Shown: in pieces, positions 1-11,090 of the stretch
How positions within the stretch are numbered: the first letter of the stretch is position 1
How the letters are laid out: each line of letters starts with the position of its first letter
From: Hepsetus odoe
Lineage: Eukaryota; Chordata; Actinopteri; Characiformes; Hepsetidae
Reading direction: 5' to 3'
Assembly: GCA_017165825.1 (NCBI GenBank)
Contig: CM029393.1
Coordinates: forward strand, 8,448,375 to 8,512,374
DNA: 64,000 bases
Notes under the pieces: model-generated
The model's database searches: none
What the model was told of the DNA's origin: nothing
What the model saw: the letters and a program-made list of their open reading frames with translations, nothing else
Position numbers and translations under genes: made by a program

Positions 1-433
1 GACGAAAAGTGGGTTTCCAGAAAGAAAGCTCACTTTGACGCGAAGCACGTTGACAAATACATCACCGGAACGATCTCTCGAACTGAAAAGAAAGAACAGC
101 AGAAGATCAAATTGCTTTATAATGACTTTTTTTCCCCATTTCTTTCAATATCACGTTCTCTTTTAAACAACTGCCAACATTAATGTGATGCTGGAAGCTC
201 CTGCTGCTTAAATGACTGGTGATAAACAGAATGAGAAGGACCTTTGTTGCCCATTTCACCAAGTCACAATTGCTTTACGGGTCATTAATTAGTTATAACC
301 GCCGTCCTCAGCCGACTCGCTCCGGGCCTGGGGTTAGAAATTTCACTCCGCTTATTAACGCGGGTCACGGCCTGTGTTTGGGAATTTACTGCCATGCAGT
401 GAGATTAATTAACATTTTTTTAATGATCATCCT

Positions 434-465
<32 letters not shown>

Positions 466-512
466 AAACCTTTGAAAATGTGTTTCCACGTCTCATAAGG
501 GGAATGAAAGAA
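1..512. other. Unassigned 5' stretch with a short GT microsatellite
   Basis: No coding exon or known repeat was recognised here. The only structured element is a GT run at about 436-459. Open frames in this stretch have no recognisable domain and are crossed by the microsatellite. Confidence 0.5.
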
Positions 513-752
513 AAGTGAAAGTGACTATTCTTGTCACTGTGAAACATAGCACACAGTGAATCACAAAGAAATTCTTCCTCTGCATTTAACCCACACACAC
601 CGTGCAGCAGGGGGCAGCTATTTAAAGTGCCCAGGGAGCAGTGATGGGGACGGTATCTTGCTCAAGGGTACCTTAGGGCAACCTACTGGTCTGGGATTCT
701 AACCCATGACCTTCTGATTCTGGGGCCTCGTCCATAACCACTTGGGGGAGGC
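513..752 (-). repeat. SINE-A copy (tRNA-derived, CACTTTC-tailed)
   Basis: Reads on the minus strand. From left to right it shows GTGAAAGTGAC, the run of CCACACACACCGTGCAGCAG, the core around GATGGGGACGG, CTCAAGGGTACC, and a decayed tRNA-like head ending at CCACTTGGGG. SINE-A is a working name used here for the most abundant repeat of the window. Confidence 0.85.
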
Positions 753-794
753 GACTTTTTAAACGAATGCTAGCTCACCCTCTCGCTCACTCGT

Positions 795-1235
795 TTTTGG
801 AGTCTGTCCAGGCCCTCACAGGGTGAAAGGTCAAACACCGGACAGTTCACCAGTCCATCGCAGGACAGACACACAGACAACACACACATGGGGGACAATT
901 GAAAGTGACTAACTAAATTCAACCTCTGCATTTCATCCATACAAACACATGCAGAAAGGGGCAGCTATAAAAAGTGCCCGGGGTACAGTGAGGGGGACGG
1001 TACCTTGCTCAAGGATACCTCGGGGCAACCTACTGGTGAGGGACTTGAACCCACAATCGTCTGAGCCGGGGCAACTCCCTAAACACCAGGCCACCGCTGC
1101 CCCCTCTCCAGTCCACCTGACGTGCATGTCTTTGGATGGTGGGAGGAAAGTGGAGCTCTTGGAGGAAACCCACACCAACGGTGGAGAACATCTCCACTCC
1201 ACACAGGAAGAACCCAGACTGGAAAACAAACCCAT
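795..1235. repeat. Mid-size dispersed repeat split by a SINE-A insertion
   Basis: The left part (795-899) has CAGGGTGAAAGGTC and CAGTCCATCGCAGGACAGAC. The right part (1105-1235) has CCACCTGACGTGCATGTC, GGTGGGAGGAAAGTGGAG and the related GGAGAACATCTCCACTCCAC. Together these match a repeat widespread in fish genomes and related to pieces at 4741, 24330, 41440, 45905, 48795 and 50440. The SINE between the halves is the younger insertion. Confidence 0.6.
900..1104 (-). repeat. SINE-A copy nested in another repeat
   Basis: Minus-strand SINE-A with GAAAGTGACTAAC at its left end, GTGCCCGGGGTACAG and CTTGCTCAAGGATACC in the core, and CACCAGGCCACCGCTGCCCC at its right end. It interrupts the 795-1235 repeat. 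Confidence 0.8.
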
Positions 1236-1323
1236 GACCTCCTCACTGCAGGGCAGTTCAGAAAGAAGACAGTCCTATCCTGAAATGATTTGCCAATACG
1301 TGATTAATATCTGAAGTTAGCTT

Positions 1324-1460
1324 GTTGGAGCAGCAGTCAGTAGGGCCAGTAGGATGCCCCGAGCTACTCTTCAGCAAGGTACCGTCCCCATCACTGCTTC
1401 CCGAGCACTGGAAAGGTCTGCCCATGAAGCATTTTGCTGTAGTTCACTGTCTTCCACAAT
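1324..1460 (+). repeat. Degenerate SINE-A fragment
   Basis: The core string CAGCAAGGTACCGTCCCCAT and the following CACTGCTTCCCGAGCAC match SINE-A. The flanks are badly decayed. Confidence 0.6.
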
Positions 1461-2720
1461 GACGACTAGTCAGTCTGTGAACTGGGACACCCTGGCCCGG
1501 ACCAAGTCACCCTCCTGGTGGCCCTAAAGTAACTGGTGTTTTTCTTTCCCAAACATTCCACGTTTCTGCAGCGCTAAACATCATGAACTGATCTTTTTTA
1601 AATCTGCACGATATAAGCACGTTGTACTTAATGCAGCGAACCCTTTAAAAGCCCTTTTTTTTCATGCAACGTAAAAAAAAAGATTCCCTCCAGTGCTCGA
1701 GACATTATTCATGCTTTACTGTGGCAGATGAACGCAATTACTTGCTTTTCCAAACGCCGTGGGTTACTTTGTGTCTGAGCGGGGTTTTTAAGCTGTTGCT
1801 CGGCGGTTATATTTGGCATTAGTGCAAAATGGAAACAGGCTTGAAAAAGTCATCCGGAGCTTTTTTTTTTAAAGCTCTTATTTAGCGCATTTTGTTTAGG
1901 GACCGTCTGAACACTTTTGCGCTCACAGGGAAAGTTAAGGGCCTTTGTTCAAGGTGAAGCATCAGGCGCGAGCACGGCTGAACCTCCTGGCGGCCCATTA
2001 AGCTCGATAAGCACTACAGGCGAAGTGCAGGACGTGGTAGGAAAGGAGCCCGAAACAGAGCCCCGTTCTGCTCCTTTTCAGCCTGACGGATGAAATCTGT
2101 GCTTAGGCTGGCATCTCGTTTCCCATCGCGCCTCTCCGAGCTCCTGATCTCCTCCACCTGCTTGTTTCTTCCACTGTAGATAAGGCACGGAGAGCAGTGA
2201 CTCCTCCGGCGTTTTTTCATGGCAGATGTTTACCTTGTTTGGCAAATTAATCAACACGAAGGATGGAAAGGGAGTAAATAGAATGAGAAAACCCTTAAAG
2301 CCGCAAAGACGCGAGCGCTGCTTTTTGGCCCCATTGTGTCACATCGTGTAGCAGCAGCGGAGGAGCCGGCGATCCGCCGGCCGCTTTCATTTCAGCAGCT
2401 TTAAACGGCTCCTTTACATTTGAAGGGCGGAAGTGCAGCGCTTTGATGATTGTTGGGAAAAATACTGTTCACCGAATGAACGTGGTCAGCGTGTTCACAG
2501 TTTCAGAAAGAATTCTACTGAGAGGAGTTCAATGGCAGGTCCAGTTAACACTTTATCAAGAACCAGTCCAAGTCTTGCTCCTGGACTTTAGAACTTCAGC
2601 CACAAAGCTAACAACGCTACAAACCCGCAGCTCCATCGTTTCCTCAGACCGGAACCTCAGGCAGCAACTTGATTTCTCTCCTACATCATACTGACAAGTT
2701 CAAACAGGGCACTTTCAAAA
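1461..2720. other. Non-coding stretch, nothing recognised
   Basis: No splice-flanked exon of a known family was found on either strand. The base composition is mixed with A/T homopolymers. The short open frames have no recognisable domain. Confidence 0.4.
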
Positions 2721-2722
2721 AT

Positions 2723-3244
2723 CCATCCATCCATCCGTCCGTCCGTCCGTCCGTCCCTCCATCCAGCCATCCGTCCATCCATCCATCCATCCATCCAGCC
2801 ATTCATCCATCCATCCATCCGTCCATCCAGCCATCCATTCATTCATCCATCCGTCCAGCCATCCATCCGTCCATCCATCCATCCAGCCATCCAGCCATCC
2901 ATCCATCCGTCCATCCGTCCATTGGTCCATCCAGCCATCCAGCCATCCGACCATCCATCCATCCGTCCATCCGTCCGTCCGTCCATCCGTCCTTCCGTCC
3001 TTCCGTCCATCCGTTCATCCGTCCATCCCTCCATCCAGCCATCTGTCCATCCGTCCATCCATCCATTCATCCCAATCATTTTCCATCAATCTATCTGTTG
3101 AATCATTTTTACCATCCATCCATCCATTTATCCAAATAATTTTTCCATCCATCCCTCCATCGATCCGTCCATCCATCCGTCCATCCATCCATCCAGCCAT
3201 CCCTCCATCCATCCATCCATTCGTCCATCCGTCCATACATCCAT
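2723..3244. repeat. (CCAT)n tetranucleotide array, imperfect
   Basis: About 520 bp of CCAT units with many single-base variants (CCGT, CCAG, CCTT, CATT), broken near 3075-3115 by AATCATTTTCCATCAATC and similar sequence. It reads as PSIHPSIH on one strand and WMDGWTDG on the other, so every long open frame here is a low-complexity artefact. Confidence 0.97.
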
Positions 3245-4149
3245 CATAATTATATTTAGCGCTGAAGCCTGATGTTATTTTAATATGATTTTAGCTTTAA
3301 TAACTGTTGTATTTTGGCTGCTCCTCCCCTGCTCTCGTTTTTCTTGTCATCTATTGAATAATCTGCAGCCACTTCTGACAGCTCTGGCACGTCGATGTTA
3401 TTGTATGTAGGAACTTGTGCACCATTATCAAATTAGATCTACAAACTGGAGCTGTTGTTCAATCTCGCCGAGTCTCCCAGGTCACACTGGATTTGGGAAG
3501 AATTGAGGAACGTGTGTCCCAGGCTGCTGATGCAGCCAGTTATTTTACATTCAAAATCTGATAAGTCTGCTTCCCTTTTTTTCTCAGCCAGATTTCCCGC
3601 TACGGTAGCATCCAACTGACAGCATGCACCTGCAGGACGCCCCCGTGACCCTGACGAATACAGCGCAAGACAATCCTCATCCGCTAAAGCCTTATGCGTT
3701 CGGACTTCGCTCTGTGCTGGTAAACATTTGTTCATAGCCGAGGAACACTGCAGGACTGAGCAGCAGCTTGTCTCGTCACAGAGCTTGTCTGAATTACTTA
3801 GACAGTCTCCAACCTGAAGATGCAATACAAATTGGACACGAAAATCCCCTCCGCTATCTTATTTGGCCTCGGAAGGTATTCTCCTTGGTGCGAGATAAAG
3901 CGTGATGCAATTCTGGTCCGGTATTAACCGTTAAGCCACCTAATCTTCACTGTTATTTGTACCAAGATCCAATAAGACACATGCTTCCTCGGATACTAAT
4001 CAGTGTGGACAGTCTTCAGGTGGCCACACTGCAAATTCATTGAATGGTCACTGAATAGAAAGTCTTTTTCTTCTAGATTTCTGCACATTTTTGAGTTTTA
4101 AACCATGTATGGTGCCTTTGAAAACCCTTTTTTAAAGGCAAATCTTTAG
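3245..4149. other. Non-coding stretch, nothing recognised
   Basis: Unique-looking sequence between the CCAT array and the next SINE. A 128-codon open frame on the minus strand (3439-3825) has cysteines but no recognisable domain and no supporting neighbour, so I do not call it a gene. Confidence 0.35.
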
Positions 4150-4347
4150 TATGGAATCCCAGACCAGTAGGTTGCCCTTAGATACCCTTGAGCAAGGTAC
4201 CGCCCCCATCACTGCTCCCTGAGCACTTTCAATAGCTGCCTCCTGCTGCACGGTGTGTGTGGATGAAAAGCAGTGGTCGCATTTCGTTGTGGTTCAATGT
4301 GTTCTGCGTTTCAGAATGCCAGTTAGTCACTTTCACTTTCACTTCAG
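4150..4347 (+). repeat. SINE-A copy lacking the tRNA head
   Basis: Starts at GGAATCCCAGACCAGTAGG and runs through GAGCAAGGTACC and CTGCTGCACGGTGTGTGTG to CACTTTCACTTTCACTTC. The promoter-bearing 5' part is missing. Confidence 0.85.
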
Positions 4348-4740
4348 ACAGCAACTGTGGAAATGCAAAGAAGGAGCGCTCGTAAAAAGTTTTTTTCTCC
4401 TGCAATTAATGACATTTTGTTTAATTTTGGTTTTTAAACACTTTCCTTGTAACATTTAGTAAGAGACTCTTCAGGTGACAGACTATGATTTATGCACAAC
4501 ATTTCATTTTGTTTTTTATGATTTATGATGCCTTTTCATACACCGTCTTTGTTTGAGAGTTTTATGAGTCATTTTTTCAGGTTGTTTCAGATGCTAATAA
4601 ACTAATAGGAGGGGTTGATGGACCAAAGGTTTGCTGATGGGCAGGGTTCGGGGTGATCAACAGTACTTTGGCAAACGTCGGGGAGGTTATTGTACAGAAA
4701 ATATAGCTTCGTATCTTGCACTCTTATAATATCGATTACC

Positions 4741-4870
4741 TTCACAGCTGATCCAAACCAGGGTCGCAGGGCTGCTGGAGCCTGTCCCAGCTTGGGAGAC
4801 ACCATAGATGGGTCGCCTGTCCAGCACAGGTACCCCACAAGCCAGTGCATACTCACTAGTTGGACTCAGT
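4741..4870 (+). repeat. Fragment of the mid-size dispersed repeat
   Basis: CAGGGTCGCAGGGCTGCTGG, GAGCCTGTCCCAGC and GGGTCGCCTGTCCAGCACAG match the consensus pattern of the fish repeat also seen at 48795-48935. Confidence 0.55.
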
Positions 4871-5011
4871 GCATGCTTGTTTAATCAGAATTAATAATCA
4901 AGTTTCAGGAAACACTGCCATGAATGAACAGTATGAGTGTTGGCAGATTTTGGAACATTTTTTTGCATCTTTTGGGAAAACAAGAAAGACACTGGATGGC
5001 CGCTGAATAGA

Positions 5012-5237
5012 CTGGCTTCATTTTGTCTTTGTGAAAGATGCAAAAGGACACAAATCAGTGAATGGTGAAACGCTTTCTCTGTATTTAACGTACAGTGGAG
5101 CAGCAGGCAGCCATTCTTCAAGCAGGCGGGGAGCAGTGATGGGCACTGTATCTTCCTCAAGGATAACCCAGGGTATACTACCGGTCTGGGACTCATACCC
5201 ACAACCCCCGATCACGAGGTCGTGGGACCACTAGTCC
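5012..5237 (-). repeat. Diverged SINE-A copy
   Basis: The minus-strand core GGGGAGCAGTGATGGGCAC, CTTCCTCAAGGATAACC and CTGGGACTCATACCCACAA are recognisable. The tail is diverged. Confidence 0.7.
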
Positions 5238-6200
5238 ACCGTTGAATAAAACCCATATTCTAGTATGAATTTCTGAATGTATGAATGGAAAATGAAAGCT
5301 TTAGGAAGTAATATATTCTTTTAACGAGTATATTTGAATAAAATGACCGCATTGCCTTTCAGGTTTCTGTTTAGATTTTTTTCATTTGTGCACCAGTTGT
5401 CTCAAAAATTTATCAGTTTGCTTTAGAATGACATTGAATGGTGTAGAAAATCATCTTTTGGAGGTCTGAACATGTCATGTGGGATTTTTTAGCACGGCTT
5501 ATCAGTCCATAAAACAGACTCTGTCTTCTGGAAGCTATAGCTCAGTGTTGGAACAACGGCCAGCAGGAGATGGAAAGTGACAGGAAGAAGGAGAAAGGGA
5601 AAGTGACGCTTACATCAGTTGGTCTGGCGGAGAGTTAGTCATACATTTCTGTGGGGCAGGCTGATGGCTGCTGGGAGGAATGTGGACTGGACCGTGTGAT
5701 TCATGAGGGGCAGGGCTTCAGTCTAAAGCTCTTCTGCGAAGGAGGGTCAGGAAGATGCTGGGCCTCCAACACTCGCTTCAACCAAACCTTCCAGCCGCAC
5801 TGTTGTGTGTGTTCTGGCGGCTCCAGCTTGTGATTTGGGATCATTTAGAGCTTTGAATTTCATTCGAAGGAAAAGCCTCTTCTTCATCATCTCTTATTTC
5901 ATGCAACGGTTCTTTACTTTTTCTTTTTGTGTCGAAATAGAGAAATCAAACTGAATTTCCGATAAAACTGCCGCCCATTTCTGGCAAACTCGAACCCGGC
6001 TTTGTCCAGATGACAGCAGAATTAAGTGGTTTCCTCGCCAGCTTTAAATCTGCAACGTTTCCCGAAATGAAAACGAGCTTATCCACTACGCTGTCTCATT
6101 GACTCCAGACGTCCAGCCAGAGCTGGAGTAATCCCTTTTTTGTTTGCTGAGGACGTCCACAGCTGGAGAAGGAACCAAAATTAGAGCTGCGTGTGAGATG
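5238..6200. other. Region upstream of candidate exon 1, nothing certain
   Basis: No repeat or exon was recognised. The last part grades into the possible 5' leader of the GRIP gene. Confidence 0.35.
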
Positions 6201-6387
6201 GTTCAGTCCTGCTCTGTGAATGGGCAGCTGGCGGGGAGTTACGGAGAGAGAGCGGGTGAACGGTGGTGTGTGTGAGAGTGTGCTCCTGCACTCCCCGCCT
6301 CGCTCACACACTGGCTTTTGCGTGGCACGAAGAGCTTTGATTCAGTCTCCTGTGCCGCGTGTGGGTGCAGGCGAGAGTGAGGGCAAC
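6200..6387 (+). promoter_or_regulatory. Possible 5' leader of the GRIP gene
   Basis: The 190 bp before the candidate start codon are richer in G+C and CG pairs than the surroundings, with runs such as GGAGAGAGAGCGGGTGAACG and CTCCCCGCCTCGCTCAC. No TATA box is evident. This is inference from position and composition only. The true transcription start is not visible from sequence. Confidence 0.3.
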
Positions 6388-6427
6388 ATGTTGTGCGGAC
6401 TGCGGAGAGAAGTGAAGAACAGCTTTG
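6388..6427 (+). CDS. grip2: GRIP candidate first coding exon (short N-terminus)
   Basis: A 40-bp reading from ATG to a GT donor (TTTG|GTGAGT) encodes MLCGLRREVKNSF and ends one base into a codon. The next GRIP exon (21463) needs exactly one preceding base, and the joined codon is GAT (Asp), giving NSFDDGPYSK, which runs into the recognised GRIP N-terminus. GRIP genes are known to use alternative first exons, some with an N-terminal cysteine that is palmitoylated. The Cys at residue 3 here could act likewise, but that is inference. The start is supported by phase, donor quality and leader composition, not by homology, because these first exons are poorly conserved. Another promoter may exist in the 15-kb intron. 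Confidence 0.5.
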
Positions 6428-7400
6428 GTGAGTTGCTGATCCTTCCTTTAACACGCCTTTAATGTCAACCCAGCGTGTATGGCATCCTGTTTGCTAGGAC
6501 AATGTCCCAGGCCAGTGTGCTTTGGATCACTGAACACATATTGCTTCATTTTCTCATTTGCTGCTTTCTGATTTATTGCTTTAATTGCCCGGGAGTCCAC
6601 CACCGAGGGGCTCGTTGTAGTTTTCTGCGGTTGGGGAAACAGACTGTATGAGTCCACGGACTTTATTCCTTATTGAGGCAAATCTGAGCATGCTGTGTCA
6701 ACCCGATGGTCGGCAAATCCTTTGGTTCCTGCAGAAAGTTCATAAATGATTGATTCAAGTGATGCTGCTGTATTTCACCGTGACGAATAGTGTTCCAATA
6801 TCCTGTAAATCCCACTGCTGGCGATGTATCAGTAATAATAAACTGTTGGTTCATATAGTAGATTTTTTTTTTCTTTTTTACAGTTGCTCATGAACGTTCG
6901 TGGATGTAGATGGTAATATAGCTGATCTAAATTTGGATATGTTAATTGTCTCATAATTAATAATATGAAGGGGGAATAACTGAAGGGGAAATAGCACATC
7001 TATTTAATTTGTTGCAAACAAAGGATTTGTTTAAAAAAAAGACTGAACCCTTATATATATCTGTATGTATGCATGTATGTGAAGTCTTACAGTGATCACA
7101 GTGCCTCGATGCTTTTGGGAAGCCGTGATCCCCAGATCTATACACGCCTTGGGAGAGGTATTGATAAAAGCTTTATTTCACATGTAAGGGAATAGCTGAT
7201 GTGGTGTGAGAGATATGCTTCCCAGTTCCAGCCAGATTGCCTCTTGGTATCAAGAGCACTTCTCCCTCTGTGTCAGAGATCAAGTTGTCTTCCTGGGCTT
7301 TGGGGAGATTCAGGGGGCTGTGTTGCATCTGCAAGGAACATAAGCAGGAGTCATGCTACAGCGCTCTGCCTAATTTTCTCCCAGTGGGGGTGAGATGCAT
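6428..7400. other. Start of putative intron 1, nothing recognised
   Basis: Ordinary AT-rich non-coding sequence. No exon with splice sites and no repeat family was recognised. Confidence 0.35.
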
Positions 7401-7402
7401 GG

Positions 7403-7407
<5 letters not shown>

Positions 7408-7442
<35 letters not shown>

Positions 7443-7460
7443 TCTGTGTGTGTGTGTAGT
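7408..7460. repeat. (GT)n microsatellite
   Basis: A GT run with a TTTGTCT interruption near 7438-7445. Confidence 0.97.
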
Positions 7461-7934
7461 AGTGATGTTGTGTCTCAGAGATTTGGGAAAAGAGGAAACA
7501 TGAGAAAGGCTGCTGAAAAGAAAAGCAGCCGGTGAAAATGCCCGGTGTTACCTGAGCTCGAATACATTCAAGACAACAAAATCCGGAAAATATCCATAAA
7601 ACACCGGATCTCCGGTCAGGAGAGCCCTGAAGTGTGATTTTTTTTTCGTTGTTGTTGTTGTTGTTAGAGGAACACACTTTGTTGCTGGCGGACCAAAACC
7701 TTGTATCTCCAAATCATTAGAAAAAGGATGTATATGTGATTTATGTGATTTTGATCATTTGAATGGTCTTTTTAGCATTTTTTGCAGCTGATTTTGTCAA
7801 ATTCTGTAAAAAATATATCTATTCACATTTTCTACATAATTGTATTAAATATAAAAAGTATAAAATAAATATATTTAACATAAAAAACAAAGAAGACTGA
7901 ACAGCTCAACGAAAAATGAAAAGGGTCTATTAAT

Positions 7935-8016
7935 GTCTCTCTCTCTCTCTCTCTCTCTCTCGCTCTTGCTCTCTCTCTCTTCATCACTTCTAGACTCATA
8001 CACTCACATACACACA

Positions 8017-8063
<47 letters not shown>
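7935..8063. repeat. Compound (CT)n and (CA)n microsatellite
   Basis: CT runs at 7935-7980 are followed, after about 30 bp, by a CA run at about 8005-8063. Confidence 0.95.
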
Positions 8064-8065
<2 letters not shown>

Positions 8066-10311
8066 GCAGCCAAATCTCCACTGACATGATCTATGTTGCC
8101 AGAAAAAAACAATCACCTGCTGCTTTGCCACTTCTGTCTCGCTCCTATTGACGAGGTCAGCAGTGTGTTGGTCTCGTTCTCTCTCAGTGCGCTCTGCAGT
8201 TTTAGGAGATTTTCTCTGCTTGGTGCACACAGTTCAGACTGAGAGTAAAAACCCAGAGTCTAAGTGTTCGATTCCTCGTCTCCATTTATTAGACAGAAAG
8301 TCATCGCAGCAGCTTCAGGGGCTGGTTAAACAAGCCGGACCATCCCAGCAACCAGCAAGGTTTTATTGCAGGGAAATTATGCTTTGGCTTTCTTTTCTCA
8401 CATTTCAGCAGCAGCCTTTTGCTCGCCTTACATTCTGCCCCCAAACATGAAAACAAACCCTTAAACACCTTTTGCGCATCTCCATCAAAGTGAACATCCA
8501 ACAGTTCTACTGGCTGCCGCCTTCCCCCGCCTCCCACACGCAAAGGTTGGGTGCGCTCTCCCAGTTAAACGTCCTCCCTTTATGCTTCGCCTGAAAATCT
8601 CACATTTTCTACAGCCAGCAATTTGGAGCTACTTATTACACTAATTGTAGCTTGTTTTCTAGATGCTGCTTTGCTTGTTTTACCATGTTTTTCAGGGGAG
8701 TAGCGCAGGAAAGTGCACTTGGAATAATTACGCTTTTTTTTCTTTTTTTTGAAGTCTTATTCTTCCAATAATGCACATAATCACTGCATGTTTCGCAGCA
8801 AATTGCTCTGGTGCTGCGGTCGGGGATGAGTGGCCCAAAAAATGGGAAGCGCTAGATGGTTCCAGCGTTTTAATGAATTGTTTCAGACAAAGCAGCCCCT
8901 CTAAAGACGAGCTCCTCTTTAATAGATTTTCATCTTTGTTCGGACTCCAGATGATAAAAAGGCTCGGGCTGTGGGCCAAGAATATCATTTCTGTCAATGC
9001 TCTCCAGCTTTACTGCCCAGCTGATGTCGGGGAAGGTCTGCGAAGGATGGCAACTCTCGTTTCATCGACGCCGTTCACAACTCATTAGCTCAGAAGGAGG
9101 CCACAGAAGTGCTAGCGCCCCATGGCAACTGTGTAGTACAGACACTCCATGACCTACATCACACTGTCTCTGCATAATGTCTCCCCTCGCCAATAATCCA
9201 GTGTCCCTGCTTATTCAACTGCTGTCCCTGTGTAACATGCCAATTTAGCGTTTAAGTAGTTCCAGGTTAGATCGATTGCAATCGCGCGTTATTAATCTCT
9301 GCAGGCTGGAAAGCGTCGCCACTTGCTCCAGAGAAAAGTAATAACCTCAGCTTGCATTTGTACCTGCTTGCATCTGGCTTCTGTCTTCTTGACAGGTCGT
9401 TACTTCCCGTGTTTAAATTTGCAGTGAAACATAGTGGCAGCCCGAGGCTCGGATTGCATTACACCTTCCGCGGGAGGACGAGAGAGTCTGGCACAGTAGG
9501 GCGGAGGTCATGGTGCTGGAATTCGTTCAGTGGTTGCGTGCAATTGCCTCGCATCACTCTTTTGGGTGTGTGCATCACATCTCGGCAGTCTTGGCTCATT
9601 GCTGGACGGAGTTTATCGCTAGACATGAAGACTGAAGACCGGGATACAGCTGAACTTCAGGAAAGCAGGCATCTCAAGTGAGACCAGCAACACCTTTCCT
9701 CACCCTGCTGTCGCGGCAGCGCTGATTAGTCAGTTGGCTTTGAAACTCAGCAAGATCACTCGGGCCAGGCCTCGTCAGATGCATATTTTAAACGCACAGC
9801 TGTATGTGTTCTCAAAGTTGGGAAGCTTGATGATGAGCTGCGACTGTGGTTGCTATTGCCGGTGTGGAAGTGATCCAATTCTGCACTGGAAGGTACTGAG
9901 GTGGTTCGTTCTTAAGCTAATGAGATGGCTACATGTTTAAGTGGGGTTTAGTTGGGCCTACAAACATATCACAAGGCATTGAGGTGGTTGGTTTGTCTGA
10001 TTGATGAACAGAGTAGAAGATAGAGTAGCATCACCGTAAGCTTTTTCATTTAGAACCTCATCAAGAGCATATGGGAACTTTGAGATGTATGGTTTTCCAG
10101 ATGCATTTTTAAAAAATGGCAGAAAGAATTCTGATGCCATTTTTCCCCCATTACTAAAAGATCTACCAATGGATAGTTCTTCAAAGAACCCTGTAAGTGA
10201 GATGTGTGAGTGTGAAGAATCTTTTTCCATCCATTGAAAGTTTACATAATGGCAAAGTTCTCTAAATCTTTCAAAGGTTCTTCACAGCCTCTCTTCTGTT
10301 TTGGAACAACG
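8064..10311. other. Putative intron 1 interior, nothing recognised
   Basis: About 2.2 kb with no repeat family or exon that I can support. Sequence complexity is high, so it could hold conserved non-coding elements, but only alignment could show that. Confidence 0.35.
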
Positions 10312-10460
10312 AGGTAGTTGTGGTCTAGTGGTTAGGCCTCAAGATCAGAAGAAAGTGAGAAGTGAGTTCAAACCCCATGCCAGAAGGTTGCCATGAGGTA
10401 CCCTCGACACCGTCCCCATCGCTGCTCCCCGGGCGCTGGGTCTGGCTGCCCACACTGCAT
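10312..10460 (+). repeat. SINE-A 5' part
   Basis: TTGTGGTCTAGTGGTTAGG (tRNA-like box A), GAGTTCAAACCCCATGCC (box B) and CGTCCCCATCGCTGCTCC mark the family. The 3' tail is lost. Confidence 0.8.
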
Positions 10461-10639
10461 GCAATAGTGATGCTGCTTTTTGCTTCAGTCGAACTTGAAA
10501 ACAGAAGAAAAAACAACATGTTTAACAGTTCCAGGGTTTGAGAACTGCTGCTTTGTGGAGCCAAAAGGAGTTTGTCAATGGTGTGGATTATTTAAGCAGC
10601 GCTTTAATATTAAAAGAAGTTCGATCCTTCCTAAAACAG

Positions 10640-11090
10640 ATGCTGAAAAGCTGATCCATGCTGTTGTCTTCAACACCTGGTCTACTGTAGCGCATTATTC
10701 GATGGATTGCCAAAAAAACTCCAGCATCTGGAGCGAAAAGACTCCAGCTTATTCAGAACAGGCAGAGTATTGATGTGCATGAAACCCCGAGCACATATAA
10801 CTCCTGTTTTAGCTTCATTACACTGGTTTCCTGTCTCGTTGAGAACAAATTTTAAAATCCCATTACTGGTTTTAAAAGCTCTTACTGGATCGTCACCTTC
10901 CTTCATTACAGAGCGGCTGAGAGGCTTCGCTCCTAATCAAGCCTAAATATCAGCAAACGTTGCTTTACTGAAGGTCCTAAAACAGAAGAACAGGAGAAGC
11001 AGCTTTTAGATTTGATGCCCTAAAATGTTTGAACACGCTGCCAAAAAACAGCAACGACAATTTATTGTTTTAAGAATTGTTGCGCAATCT
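10640..11090 (+). mobile_element. Non-LTR retrotransposon 3' fragment (L2/CR1/Rex-like)
   Basis: The translation at 10707-10946 contains HITPVLASLHWFPVS followed by FKIPLLVLKALTG and PSFITERL. This is the familiar end of the reverse-transcriptase ORF in L2/CR1/Rex-type LINEs. The frame is broken upstream and the coding part stops at 10946. This is a truncated, dead copy. The exact clade cannot be settled without alignment. Confidence 0.75.

Noticed and set aside
949..1314. 121-codon plus-strand open frame
   Set aside because: Runs straight through a SINE-A copy and the surrounding repeat.
2669..3139. Long Pro-Ser-Ile-His-rich open frame and Asp-Gly-Trp-rich frames on the other strand
   Set aside because: Pure translation of the CCAT tetranucleotide array, open in most frames. 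No splice or domain evidence.
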